Source of the DNA: Cutibacterium equinum
GTDB taxonomy: Bacteria > Actinomycetota > Actinomycetes > Propionibacteriales > Propionibacteriaceae
Assembly: GCF_028021195.1 (NCBI RefSeq)
Contig: NZ_CP115668.1
Location: 868,001-932,000 of the forward strand
DNA length: 64,000 bases
Direction of reading: 5' to 3'
How positions within the stretch are numbered: position 1 is the stretch's first letter; each line of letters begins with the position of its first letter. The position numbers were made by a program, and so were the translations under genes. The notes under the pieces are model-generated. The model was not told the origin of the DNA and made no database searches. It saw nothing but the letters and a program-made list of their open reading frames with translations. Below, piece after piece: positions 54,412 through 62,919 of the stretch.

Positions 54412-55083
54412 ATGTCAGTTCGACTCGTCGTCACTGACGATCATCCGATCATGAGGCAGGCCCTGGCTGGCTATTTCTCCCGCCTTGAGGACATGGAGGT
54501 TGTCGGTCAGGCCTCCAACGGCCGTGAAGCCGTCGAGCTCGTCGACGAGCTGGAGCCCGACGTTGTCCTCATGGATCTCAAGATGCCCGAGATGGACGGT
54601 CTGACGGCGACTCGCATGATCGTCTCACGTCATCCTTCGGTGCGCGTCGTCGCCTTGACGACCTTCGCTCGTCGAGACATCGTCGTCGAGGCCATCCTTG
54701 CCGGCGCGGCCGGATACCTCCTCAAGGAGTCCGAGCCAGAGGCCGTCATCGCCGGAGTACGCGCTGTCATGGCCGGTCAGGTGAGCGTCTCCCCGGAGAT
54801 TGCTCGAGGGGTGGTCGAGGCCTTCGCGGCGCAGTCCAAGGACAATGAGACACGCCAGGTTGACTTGGCCCCGGTGGAACTGTCCGAGTCCGACAGTGCT
54901 GTGCTCAAGCTGCTTGCCGAGGGATTGTCCAACGCTGCCATCGCCGAAGAACTGTGCCTCAGCGAGTCCGCCGTCAAACAGCGCATTGGTCACCTGGCGA
55001 AGAAGTTGGGTGTGCGCAGCCGACTCGAGGTGCTGGTGCGAGCCTGCGAGCTGGGGCTGGCAACCCCTCGGCTGCGTCGCTGA
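54412..55083 (+). CDS. LuxR/NarL-family response regulator, likely partner of the divergent kinase
   Basis: The receiver domain has VVTDDHPIM, the phospho-acceptor VVLMDLKMPEMDG and TTFARRDIVVEAILAGA. The LuxR-type HTH is LLAEGLSNAAIAEELCLSES followed by AVKQRIGHLAKKLGV. 223 residues. It starts 336 bp from the divergent peptide-kinase unit and abuts the fur-family gene tail to tail, without a gap. Confidence 0.92.
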   Translation: MSVRLVVTDDHPIMRQALAGYFSRLEDMEVVGQASNGREAVELVDELEPDVVLMDLKMPEMDGLTATRMIVSRHPSVRVVALTTFARRDIVVEAILAGAAGYLLKESEPEAVIAGVRAVMAGQVSVSPEIARGVVEAFAAQSKDNETRQVDLAPVELSESDSAVLKLLAEGLSNAAIAEELCLSESAVKQRIGHLAKKLGVRSRLEVLVRACELGLATPRLRR

Positions 55084-55491
55084 TCAGGAGTCCGCGCGCT
55101 GCGCTGAGCAATCCGAGCAGATCCCGAACAACTCCAGTTCGTGACCGGTCTCACTGAACCCGTGCGCGGCGGCGATGTCGCGCGCCCAGTCCTCCACGAT
55201 CTTGTCCGAGCTGATCTCGACGGCCTTGCCACAATTGCGGCACACCAGGTGGTGGTGGTGAACCGAGGAACAGCGCCGATAGGTCATCTCACCGTCCTCG
55301 GAGCGGATGGCATCGAGCTCGCCATCCTCGGCCATCGTCTGCAAATTTCGGTACACCGTGGCCAGACCGACCTGCTCCCCGCGCTCCTTCAGCTGGTCGT
55401 GGACTTGCTGGGACGTCAGGAAGAAGGACTCGTCGTCAAACAGGGCACGAATGGCAAGGCGCTGTTTGGTCGTGCGCCGCCTATTCTCCAC
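55084..55491 (-). CDS. zur: Fur-family metal regulator, probably Zur
   Basis: The winged helix contains LTSQQVHDQLKERGEQVGLA and TVYRNLQTMAEDGEL. HHHHLVCRNCGKAVEI and the C-terminal ICSDC hold the structural CxxC zinc site and the metal-sensing His cluster. 135 residues from the GTG at 55491, preceded by GAGGTG with 6-nt spacing; a GTG at 55500 is less well placed. The Zur assignment comes from synteny: zur (furB) sits next to glyS in mycobacteria. Fur or PerR cannot be excluded by sequence alone. Confidence 0.82.
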   Translation of the reverse strand: MENRRRTTKQRLAIRALFDDESFFLTSQQVHDQLKERGEQVGLATVYRNLQTMAEDGELDAIRSEDGEMTYRRCSSVHHHHLVCRNCGKAVEISSDKIVEDWARDIAAAHGFSETGHELELFGICSDCSAQRADS

Positions 55492-55721
55492 TGTGATCAC
55501 CTCACTGCTTGGGCATGGAATTGGCTCAAATGTACCCCCAACCGCTTGTGGGAACACGTTTGGCCGCTGTGAGGCCGGTTGGGTGGTCATTGCTCTGGGG
55601 GTTCACCTGTAGGCTGGTCCGTGGCCTCGCTGCCCGGAGCTGCACATCCGTCGGTGGCGCTGCCCGCGTGGGCACCATCCGGGTGTCCACTCCAATGAGG
55701 ACTTGGAAGAAAGGGACGGCC

Positions 55722-57113
55722 ATGGCCTCCACCAGCACACTCGACAACGTCATCAACCTCTGCAAACGTCGCGGATTCGTGTTCCCCTGCGGCGAGATTT
55801 ACGGCGGCACGCGCGCCGCCTGGGATTACGGCCCATTCGGCGTCGAGCTCAAGGAGAACATCAAGAGGCAATGGTGGCGTTACATGGTCACCCGTCGCGA
55901 CGACGTCGTCGGGCTCGACTCCTCGGTCATCCTGCCCCGCGAGGTGTGGGTTGCATCCGGTCACGTCGGCGTCTTCAACGATCCGCTGACCGAGTGCCTG
56001 GCCTGCCACAAGCGCATGCGTGCTGACCACCTTCAGGAGGGCCACGCCGCCAAGCACGGGATTGACGATCCGGACTCTGTCCCGCTGGAGGAGATCCACT
56101 GCCCCAACTGTGGCAACAAGGGCCAGTGGACCGAGCCTCGCGACTTCAACATGATGCTCAAGACCTACCTCGGCCCGGTCGAGGACGAGTCTGGTCTGCA
56201 CTACCTGCGCCCCGAGACCGCTCAGGGTATTTTCGTCAACTTCCAGAACGTGCTCACCAGCGCTCGCAAGAAGCCGCCCTTCGGTATTGCCCAGACCGGT
56301 AAGTCCTTCCGCAACGAGATCACCCCCGGTAACTTCATCTTCCGCACCCGTGAGTTCGAGCAGATGGAGATGGAGTTCTTCGTCGAGCCCGGCACCGACG
56401 AGGAGTGGCACCAGTACTGGATCGACACCCGCACGGCCTGGTACACCGACCTCGGCATCAACCCGGACAATCTGCGTCACTACGAGCATCCCAAGGAGAA
56501 GCTCTCCCACTACTCGAAGCGCACCGTCGACATCGAGTACAAGTTCGGGTTCGCTGGCTCCGACTGGGGCGAGCTCGAGGGTATTGCCAACCGCACCGAC
56601 TTCGACCTGGGCACCCACTCGAAGCACTCCGGCAAGGACCTGTCGTACTTCGACCAGGCCAACAACAAGCGCTACCTGCCTTATGTCATTGAGCCGGCGG
56701 CTGGTCTGACCCGCTCGCTCATGGCCTTCATGGTTGACGCTTATACCGAGGATGAGGCCCCGAATGCCAAGGGCGGGGTCGACAAGCGCACCGTCCTCAA
56801 GTTGGATCCGCGTCTGTCTCCGGTGAAGGCTGCCGTGTTGCCGCTGAGTCGTAACTCTGACCTGTCTCCGAAGGCTCGGGATTTGGCGGCTCGTCTGCGT
56901 CAGCATTGGAATGTTGATTTCGATGATGCTCAGGCCATCGGCAAGCGTTATCGCCGTCAGGATGAGATCGGTACTCCGTTCTGCATCACTGTTGACTTTG
57001 ATTCCCTCGAGGATGATGCTGTGACGATTCGTGAGCGCGACTCGATGGGTCAGGAGCGTATCGGCATCGACAAGGTCGAGGAGTTCCTCGCAGGAAAGCT
57101 GCTTGGCTGCTGA
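55722..57113 (+). CDS. glyS: Glycyl-tRNA synthetase (single-chain, alpha2 type)
   Basis: Class II aaRS. Motif 2 region [40 protein letters not shown] and motif 3 [18 protein letters not shown] are present. [12 protein letters not shown] and CPNCGNKG pair forms a zinc-binding insert. 463 residues. The ATG at 55722 is used, preceded by GAAAGGGA; the frame is open upstream but that would cross the zur-glyS gap. Confidence 0.95.
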   Translation: MASTSTLDNVINLCKRRGFVFPCGEIYGGTRAAWDYGPFGVELKENIKRQWWRYMVTRRDDVVGLDSSVILPREVWVASGHVGVFNDPLTECLACHKRMRADHLQEGHAAKHGIDDPDSVPLEEIHCPNCGNKGQWTEPRDFNMMLKTYLGPVEDESGLHYLRPETAQGIFVNFQNVLTSARKKPPFGIAQTGKSFRNEITPGNFIFRTREFEQMEMEFFVEPGTDEEWHQYWIDTRTAWYTDLGINPDNLRHYEHPKEKLSHYSKRTVDIEYKFGFAGSDWGELEGIANRTDFDLGTHSKHSGKDLSYFDQANNKRYLPYVIEPAAGLTRSLMAFMVDAYTEDEAPNAKGGVDKRTVLKLDPRLSPVKAAVLPLSRNSDLSPKARDLAARLRQHWNVDFDDAQAIGKRYRRQDEIGTPFCITVDFDSLEDDAVTIRERDSMGQERIGIDKVEEFLAGKLLGC

Positions 57114-57136
57114 TCGTTTGGTTCGATCAAGCTGAG

Positions 57137-57171
57137 GGGGTCGGGGTATCCAGTGGGGATACCCCGACCCC
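57137..57171 (+). terminator. Strong terminator after glyS
   Basis: A perfect 15-bp GC-rich stem (57137-57151 with 57157-57171) with a 5-nt loop lies 24 bp after the glyS stop and 65 bp before sdhC. Confidence 0.82.
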
Positions 57172-57235
57172 GGTGTATTCGGCGAAAACGTCATCCTTTA
57201 GTCTGTTGGGACAGCAGCGAAAGGGTGATGACTCC

Positions 57236-58006
57236 ATGAGCGTGCCTGACGTTCGACAGCGACGTGGACGTGAACGACGGGGGGATGCTGTAGCCATTCA
57301 TGCGCACAGCGCAGCGCGTCCCTCCAATGTCACACTGAAATTGATCATGGCCATTACGGGGACGATCTTCGCATTGTTCGTCTTCGTTCACATGGTCGGA
57401 AACCTCAAGGCCTTCATGGGCCCAGGCGATTACAACGCCTACGCGCAGTTCCTCCGCACGATCTTGTACCCGCTGTTTCCCATAGGCGGAGTGCTGTGGT
57501 GCTTCCGGATCGTCCTGCTGGTCTGTCTGGTCCTGCATGTGTGGGCCGCCCTGACGATCTGGGCACGAGGACGACGAGCCCGCGGACGGTTCTCCCGGCA
57601 CAACATGAAGACGCTGGGATGGGGAGCCCGCACGATGGTGCTGTCGGGCCTGGTCATCCTGGCCTTCATCGTGGTGCACATCCTCGACCTGACCTTGGGC
57701 AAGGGTGTCGCGTCCTCATCCTTCCGCGCTCCGGTCAATGAGGGAACCCCCGACATCCAGATCAGCGCGTACCAGAACCTCATCGCCAGCCTGTCGCGCC
57801 CGTGGATGGCGACCTTCTACACCGTCGTCATGGTCATCATCGGGTTGCACATCTGCCAAGGTGTGCGCAACACCATCAACGATTTCGGCGGAACCGGCCG
57901 TCGCCTGCGTGTCATCTGGACGGTGATCGGCCTGCTCATCGCACTGGCCATCGTGGTGTGCAACGGCGCACTTCCCATGCTCATTCTCGCCGGGGTGATC
58001 TCATGA
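57236..58006 (+). CDS. sdhC: Succinate dehydrogenase/fumarate reductase cytochrome b subunit
   Basis: This membrane anchor has five hydrophobic segments and binds haem and menaquinone. KLIMAITGTIFALFVFVHMV carries an early haem-ligand His; later His residues are in VLHVWAAL, VHILDLT and GLHICQGVRN. It is the single-chain anchor type of non-classical (epsilon/actinobacterial) SDH, so no separate SdhD is needed. 256 residues, ATG at 57236 with an AAGGG upstream. Its stop overlaps the sdhA ATG by 4 bp. Confidence 0.92.
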   Translation: MSVPDVRQRRGRERRGDAVAIHAHSAARPSNVTLKLIMAITGTIFALFVFVHMVGNLKAFMGPGDYNAYAQFLRTILYPLFPIGGVLWCFRIVLLVCLVLHVWAALTIWARGRRARGRFSRHNMKTLGWGARTMVLSGLVILAFIVVHILDLTLGKGVASSSFRAPVNEGTPDIQISAYQNLIASLSRPWMATFYTVVMVIIGLHICQGVRNTINDFGGTGRRLRVIWTVIGLLIALAIVVCNGALPMLILAGVIS

Positions 58007-60150
58007 AAAACGTCATCGATGCCATCAAGAAACCTCTCGCCAAGACATCTCTCAGGAAGATTGTCGGTCGCCACGGTGAGGAGGCCGGCGACGAGACGGC
58101 CACAACCGTGGTCAAGGCCGAACGGCCCCAGATGTGTCGGGCCGAGGCGAAGGCGCCACGGCGAGTCGTCAGCAAGGGCGCCAAGGCCCGCGACACCCTG
58201 GGGCCAGCCCAGAAGAAGGCCGGATACCTCGTCGGTGACGACGTGGACGGCAAGGCTCCCGACGGCGACCCACTGACCGCGTGGACCCGTCGTCAAAGCG
58301 AGTACAAACTGGTCAACCCCGCCAACCGTCGCAAGATGAACGTCATCGTCGTGGGAACCGGACTGGCGGGGTCCGGAGTCGCGGCAACCCTGGGCCAGCT
58401 CGGTTACCACGTCGATGCCTTCTGCTTCCACGACTCCCCACGTCGGGCCCACTCGGTGGCAGCCCAGGGAGGCATCAACGCCGCTCGCGCCCGCAAGGTT
58501 GACGGCGACTCTCTCAAGAGATTCGTCAAGGACACCGTCAAGGGTGGCGACTACCGAGGACGTGAGGCCGACGTCGTTCGACTTGGCACCGAGTCGGTCC
58601 GGGTCATCGACCACATGTACGCCATCGGCGCCCCGTTTGCCCGCGAGTACGGGGGCCAGCTGGCCACCCGATCCTTCGGTGGAGTCCAGGTCTCTCGAAC
58701 CTATTACACCCGCGGCGAGACCGGCCAGCAGCTCGAGGTGGCCTGCTCTCAGGCCCTCCAGGCGCAGATCGACGCTGGCTCGGTGACGATGCACAACCGC
58801 ACCGAAATGCTCGACCTCATCGTCGCTGACGGCAAGGCTCAAGGCATTGTCACCCGTGACCTCCTCACCGGTGAGATCAAGGCATGGACGGCCCACGTCG
58901 TCATCCTGTGCACCGGCGGATACGGGTCGGTCTACCACTGGTCCACCCTCGCCAAGGGATCCAACGCCACCGCGACCTGGCGAGCCCACCGTCAAGGGGC
59001 CTACTTCGCCAGCCCCTGCTTCGTGCAGTTCCACCCGACAGCCCTGCCCGTCAGCACCCACTGGCAGTCCAAGACGACCCTCATGAGTGAGTCGCTGCGC
59101 AATGACGGCCGGATCTGGGTGCCGAAGAAGGCCGGCGACGACCGTCCGGCCAATGACATCCCCGAAGAGGAACGCGACTACTACCTGGAGCGCAAATACC
59201 CCGCCTTCGGCAACCTGACGCCCCGAGACGTCGCCTCCCGCAACGCCCGAACCCAGATCGACAGCGGCCACGGCGTCGGCCCGCTCAAGAACTCGGTGTA
59301 CCTGGACTTCCGGGACGCCATCCAGCGCCTGGGCAAGGAGACCATTGCCGAGCGCTACGGCAACCTGTTCGACATGTACCTCGATGCCACCGGGGAGAAT
59401 CCCTACGAGATGCCGATGCGTATCGCCCCCGGAGCCCACTTCACGATGGGCGGCCTGTGGGTCGACTACGACCAGATGAGCACCATCCCGGGGCTGTTCG
59501 TCGGCGGCGAGGCCTCGAACAACTACCACGGCGCCAACCGGCTGGGGGCCAACTCCCTGCTGTCGGCCAGCGTCGACGGGTGGTTCACCCTGCCACTGGC
59601 AGTGCCGAACTATCTGGCCGGATTCGTCGGGAAACCGGTGCTGCCCCTGGACGCCCCCGAAGTCAGCGCGGCCATCGACAGGGTTCACAAGCGCACTGAA
59701 GCCCTGCTCAACTGTGGCGGTACGCACCGCCCGGAGTGGTTCCATCGCGCGCTCGGTGACATCCTCTACGAGCACTGCGGAGTCTCCCGTGATGAGGCCG
59801 GTCTGCTCGAGGGGCTGTCCAAGGTGCGTCAACTGCGAGACGAGTTCTGGCGCGACGTCAAGGTCGTCGGAAGCGGCGACCGGCTCAACCAAGAGCTGGA
59901 AAAGGCGGGCCGGGTCGCTGACTTCATCGAACTCGGCGAGGTCATGATCCTCGACGCCTTGGACCGCCGGGAATCGGCGGGCGCGCACTTCCGCACCGAA
60001 TACGCCACCGAGGCTGGCGAGGCCAAACGCAACGATGACGACTGGTGCACGGTGTCGGCATGGGAGACACGACCCGACGGCACCCACGTTCGTCACAGCG
60101 AACCACTGACGTTCTCGTTGATCGATCTGCAGGTGAGGGATTACCGATGA
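58003..60150 (+). CDS. sdhA: Succinate dehydrogenase/fumarate reductase flavoprotein subunit
   Basis: The FAD-binding subunit interconverts succinate and fumarate. NVIVVGTGLAGSGVAATLG is the dinucleotide loop, and RRAHSVAAQGGINAA holds the His that binds FAD covalently. CFVQFHPTALP and PGAHFTMGGLWVDYD hold active-site His/Arg residues. 715 residues. The first ~110 residues are a Lys/Arg-rich extension before the flavin domain; the last part of it (YKLVNPANRRKM) is family sequence, the rest is poorly conserved. The order C-A-B is the actinobacterial one. Confidence 0.95.
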   Translation: MKNVIDAIKKPLAKTSLRKIVGRHGEEAGDETATTVVKAERPQMCRAEAKAPRRVVSKGAKARDTLGPAQKKAGYLVGDDVDGKAPDGDPLTAWTRRQSEYKLVNPANRRKMNVIVVGTGLAGSGVAATLGQLGYHVDAFCFHDSPRRAHSVAAQGGINAARARKVDGDSLKRFVKDTVKGGDYRGREADVVRLGTESVRVIDHMYAIGAPFAREYGGQLATRSFGGVQVSRTYYTRGETGQQLEVACSQALQAQIDAGSVTMHNRTEMLDLIVADGKAQGIVTRDLLTGEIKAWTAHVVILCTGGYGSVYHWSTLAKGSNATATWRAHRQGAYFASPCFVQFHPTALPVSTHWQSKTTLMSESLRNDGRIWVPKKAGDDRPANDIPEEERDYYLERKYPAFGNLTPRDVASRNARTQIDSGHGVGPLKNSVYLDFRDAIQRLGKETIAERYGNLFDMYLDATGENPYEMPMRIAPGAHFTMGGLWVDYDQMSTIPGLFVGGEASNNYHGANRLGANSLLSASVDGWFTLPLAVPNYLAGFVGKPVLPLDAPEVSAAIDRVHKRTEALLNCGGTHRPEWFHRALGDILYEHCGVSRDEAGLLEGLSKVRQLRDEFWRDVKVVGSGDRLNQELEKAGRVADFIELGEVMILDALDRRESAGAHFRTEYATEAGEAKRNDDDWCTVSAWETRPDGTHVRHSEPLTFSLIDLQVRDYR

Positions 60151-60905
60151 GGGTGACACTGGATATTTGGCGTCAGGACGGCCCGAACGCCAAGGGACAT
60201 TTCGAACGCCACGTCGTCGAGGACGCCGAGCCGCAATGGAGCATCCTCGAACTGCTCGACCGGCTCAACGACCAGATCATCGACAATGGCGGTGATCCGA
60301 TCGTCTTCGAGTCCGACTGCCGAGAGGGAGTGTGCGGCTGCTGCGGATTTGTCGTCAACGGCAAACCACACGGGCCGCTGCCCAACACCCCGGCGTGTCG
60401 TCAACACCTGAGGGCCTTCCCCCACATCACCCACTTCAAGATCGAGCCCTTCCGCTCGGCAGCCTTCCCGGTCATCCGTGACCTGGCCATCGACCGAACG
60501 AGCCTGGATCGCCTCGTGCAAGCCGGGGGAACCGTCGACGTCATGACCGGAACTGCTCCCGACGCCGACTCGATACCTCAGCCCCACAAGGAGGCCGAGC
60601 AGGCCCTCGACTTCGCCTCCTGCATCGGGTGCGGAGCCTGCGTGGCCGCCTGCCCCAACGGTGCAGCCATGCTCTTTGCCGGTGCGAAGCTGTCACACCT
60701 GGCGATGATGCCCCAAGGTCGCCAGGAACGCTCGAAGCGAGCCCGTCGCATGGTCAACGCCCTCGACGAGAACTTCGGCCCCTGCTCCTTGTACGGAGAA
60801 TGCGTCGAGGCGTGCCCGGTCAGCATCCCGCTGGTCGCCGTCGCCCGGGTCAACCGGGAGCGCTGGCGTGCCGGGTTCCGGGGAGCGCGCAGCAAGGACA
60901 ACTGA
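60147..60905 (+). CDS. sdhB: Succinate dehydrogenase/fumarate reductase iron-sulfur subunit
   Basis: Electron-transfer subunit. The [2Fe-2S] site is CREGVCGCCGFVVNG plus a later Cys in NTPACRQH. The ferredoxin domain has CIGCGACVAACPNG and CSLYGECVEACPVSI for the 4Fe-4S and 3Fe-4S clusters. 252 residues from the ATG at 60147, which overlaps the sdhA stop. In propionic acid bacteria this complex runs mainly as fumarate reductase in the Wood-Werkman cycle. Confidence 0.95.
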   Translation: MRVTLDIWRQDGPNAKGHFERHVVEDAEPQWSILELLDRLNDQIIDNGGDPIVFESDCREGVCGCCGFVVNGKPHGPLPNTPACRQHLRAFPHITHFKIEPFRSAAFPVIRDLAIDRTSLDRLVQAGGTVDVMTGTAPDADSIPQPHKEAEQALDFASCIGCGACVAACPNGAAMLFAGAKLSHLAMMPQGRQERSKRARRMVNALDENFGPCSLYGECVEACPVSIPLVAVARVNRERWRAGFRGARSKDN

Positions 60906-60909
60906 CCAG

Positions 60910-60937
60910 CGCCTCCAGCAAACTTGGCCTCGAGGCG
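60910..60937 (+). terminator. Possible hairpin after sdhB
   Basis: CGCCTC (60910-60915) can pair with GAGGCG (60932-60937), with a 16-nt loop, right after the stop. A small inverted repeat, CTAACG-AC-CGTTAG (60943-60956), follows. Modest evidence. Confidence 0.4.
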
Positions 60938-60995
60938 TTGGCCTAACGACCGTTAGTCGGGGTGGTTCAGTGCCCCCAGCAAACCTGGCCTCGAG
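60915..60995. repeat. Two direct 20-bp repeats flanking a small inverted repeat
   Basis: CCAGCAAACTTGGCCTCGAG (60915-60934) and CCAGCAAACCTGGCCTCGAG (60976-60995) differ at one base and lie 61 bp apart, between the converging sdhB and bluB-cobT genes. Confidence 0.6.
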
Positions 60996-61015
60996 ACAGC
61001 GGCGTCTGGTAATCC

Positions 61016-62782
61016 TCAGTGCGTGCGCGCTGCGGTGCGTCGCACCTGCAGACCGGTGAGGATCGTCTGGGCTCCCAGACAGGCGCCGACCCCCTCACCG
61101 GCCCGCATCCGCAGTGCCATGAGGGGCTCCAGCCCAAGCTCGGCGAGAACAGCTTGGTGAGCGTGTTCCCGGGAAACATGGGAGGCGACGAGCCAGCCGT
61201 GGAGACCGGGGGCCAGGGTCGCGGCGATGAGGGCAGCGATGCTGGTGGCCAACCCGTCCAACACGATGGGGGATCCGGTCTGCGCCGCTCCCAGACACAC
61301 CCCCGCGAGCACGACGAACTCGGGTCCACCGAGAGCTGCCAGAAGATGCTCGGGGTCGTCAGGGGTTGCATGAGCACGCGCCAGCGCAGCCGTGATGACC
61401 TCAGCCTTGCGCTCAACCATGGCGGTGTCGCTGCCAGCCCCCAGACCAACGGCCTTTTTGGGGTCCAGGTCGGCCAGGGCGCAGGCCAGGGCAGTGGCGA
61501 CAGTGGTGTTTGCGACACCAACCTCTCCCAGACACACCAGGCCCGCCTCGGCAGCCTCCTTGCCCAGAGCTTGACCGTCGCGCAGCAGGGCCTCGACCTG
61601 GGTGGGGGACATGGCGTCGGTGTGGAGGAGGTCGCCGCGGCGGCCTGGAACGCGCATGGACCGGGCCCCGGCCACCGGCTGGGCGACCCCCGCGTCGATG
61701 ACGAGATGGGACAGCCCAGCGGCGGTGGCCGTCGAGACGCCAAGTCCAGTCCCAGCGACCGAGGCCGCCATGACGTCATGGGTGACGGTGGGATCGAAGG
61801 CCGTCACACCCAGATCGGCGACGGGGTGGTCAGCTCCGACGAGGACGAGGGTGCCGCCGGTGATCTCGGCTCCACCTGCTGCCTCGACGCGATCCAAGGT
61901 CTGGTCGAGCAGACCGAGGGAGCCGGGCGGAGTGAGGAGCTGGTCGGCGTCGTCATGGGCTGCCACCACCCGGTGACGGTCAGGGGAGTGCAGGGTCTGC
62001 CGGAGGGCGGAGATGGGGGAGTCGGGCTGGCCGTCAGCAGGCCAACGATCAGCCAGGGTGACCTCGGACAGGGGAAGCCGTCGGGACCAGCCACGTCGCT
62101 CGAGTCCAGGGGCCGGCGGACGTTCATCAGGCCATCCCAGGCACAACCATCCCAGGGTCTCCACGCCTTCGGGCAGACCGAGCAGCGCAGCGAGCTCCTC
62201 GGGTTCGAAGAGGGTCACCCATCCCATTCCCAGGCCGTGCGCACGGGCCGTCAGCCACATGTTCTCCACGGCGCAGGCGCAACTCCACATGTCGGCGTCG
62301 GTGAAGGTGTTGCGCCCCAGCACTCCGGATGCGGGGGTACGGCGATCGCAGGCCACCACGATGCCAACCGGGGCCTCGCGGATTCCTTCGAGCTGCAGGT
62401 CAAGAAGTCGGGCGCGACGATCGGGGGTCAGCAGCTCGGCCTGACGTAGTCTCTGGCGGTCGGCCATGACGGCGGCGCGGTCGCGGGTGTCGGCGTCGCG
62501 TACCACGATGAACCGCCATGGCTGGCTGTGACCGACGCTGGGGGCGCGGTGGCCAGCCCACAGGACGGTGGTGACGAGGTCCTCGGGGACGTCGTCGTGG
62601 CGGTAGCGACGGATGTCACGCCGGGCGTCGATGGCGGCGTCAAGACCCTGCTGCACCTGGTCGCCCAGGCACCACCCAGCGGGATCGGCGGCGCGGGCGG
62701 CCGAGGAGGTGGTGTCGCCGATCTTGGGGATCGGGCGGGCCCAACGCTGGCTGGTGGGTGCAGTCTCATCAGGGGTGCTCAC
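61016..62782 (-). CDS. bluB/cobT: BluB-CobT fusion: DMB synthase plus nicotinate-nucleotide:DMB phosphoribosyltransferase
   Basis: Residues 1 to ~245 form a nitroreductase-like BluB domain: IDARRDIRRYRHDDVPEDLV, RAPSVGHSQPWRFIVVRD and AHGLGMGWVTLFEPEEL. It would make 5,6-dimethylbenzimidazole from reduced flavin. From ~255 on, CobT follows: TPPGSLGLLD, GEVGVANTTVATALACALAD and the C-terminal SREHAHQAVLAELGLEP. That part makes alpha-ribazole phosphate. The pair supplies the B12 lower ligand. The fusion is known in Propionibacterium. The GTG at 62782 has TACCCT 6 nt upstream. 588 residues. Confidence 0.93.
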   Translation of the reverse strand: MSTPDETAPTSQRWARPIPKIGDTTSSAARAADPAGWCLGDQVQQGLDAAIDARRDIRRYRHDDVPEDLVTTVLWAGHRAPSVGHSQPWRFIVVRDADTRDRAAVMADRQRLRQAELLTPDRRARLLDLQLEGIREAPVGIVVACDRRTPASGVLGRNTFTDADMWSCACAVENMWLTARAHGLGMGWVTLFEPEELAALLGLPEGVETLGWLCLGWPDERPPAPGLERRGWSRRLPLSEVTLADRWPADGQPDSPISALRQTLHSPDRHRVVAAHDDADQLLTPPGSLGLLDQTLDRVEAAGGAEITGGTLVLVGADHPVADLGVTAFDPTVTHDVMAASVAGTGLGVSTATAAGLSHLVIDAGVAQPVAGARSMRVPGRRGDLLHTDAMSPTQVEALLRDGQALGKEAAEAGLVCLGEVGVANTTVATALACALADLDPKKAVGLGAGSDTAMVERKAEVITAALARAHATPDDPEHLLAALGGPEFVVLAGVCLGAAQTGSPIVLDGLATSIAALIAATLAPGLHGWLVASHVSREHAHQAVLAELGLEPLMALRMRAGEGVGACLGAQTILTGLQVRRTAARTH

Positions 62783-62794
62783 AGCACGAGGGTA
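62783..62794 (-). promoter_or_regulatory. Putative leaderless promoter of bluB-cobT
   Basis: TACCCT on the reverse strand (62789-62794) is followed by 6 nt and the GTG. A leaderless start leaves no room for a cobalamin riboswitch, and none was seen. Confidence 0.4.
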
Positions 62795-62907
62795 GTGGTC
62801 AGCCTGTCGCGGGTTGCTGCCGGGATGGTGTGGTGATGTGGGTGGTGATGGGTTGAGGTGCCATCTGGGCTGGCACGACGGGTTCGGCTCACCCGGTATG
62901 CCACGTC

Positions 62908-62919
62908 TACCATGGGCGG
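62908..62919 (+). promoter_or_regulatory. Putative leaderless promoter of dus
   Basis: TACCAT (62908-62913) is followed by 6 nt and the GTG at 62920. No ribosome binding site is present. Confidence 0.4.

Noticed and set aside
57817-60159. 780-codon reverse open frame opposite sdhA
   Set aside because: Composition-driven shadow. sdhA on the forward strand is unmistakable and operonic.
62783-62907. Cobalamin riboswitch upstream of bluB-cobT
   Set aside because: No conserved B12-box-like sequence was seen, and the -10 hexamer sits 6 nt from the start codon, leaving no leader.
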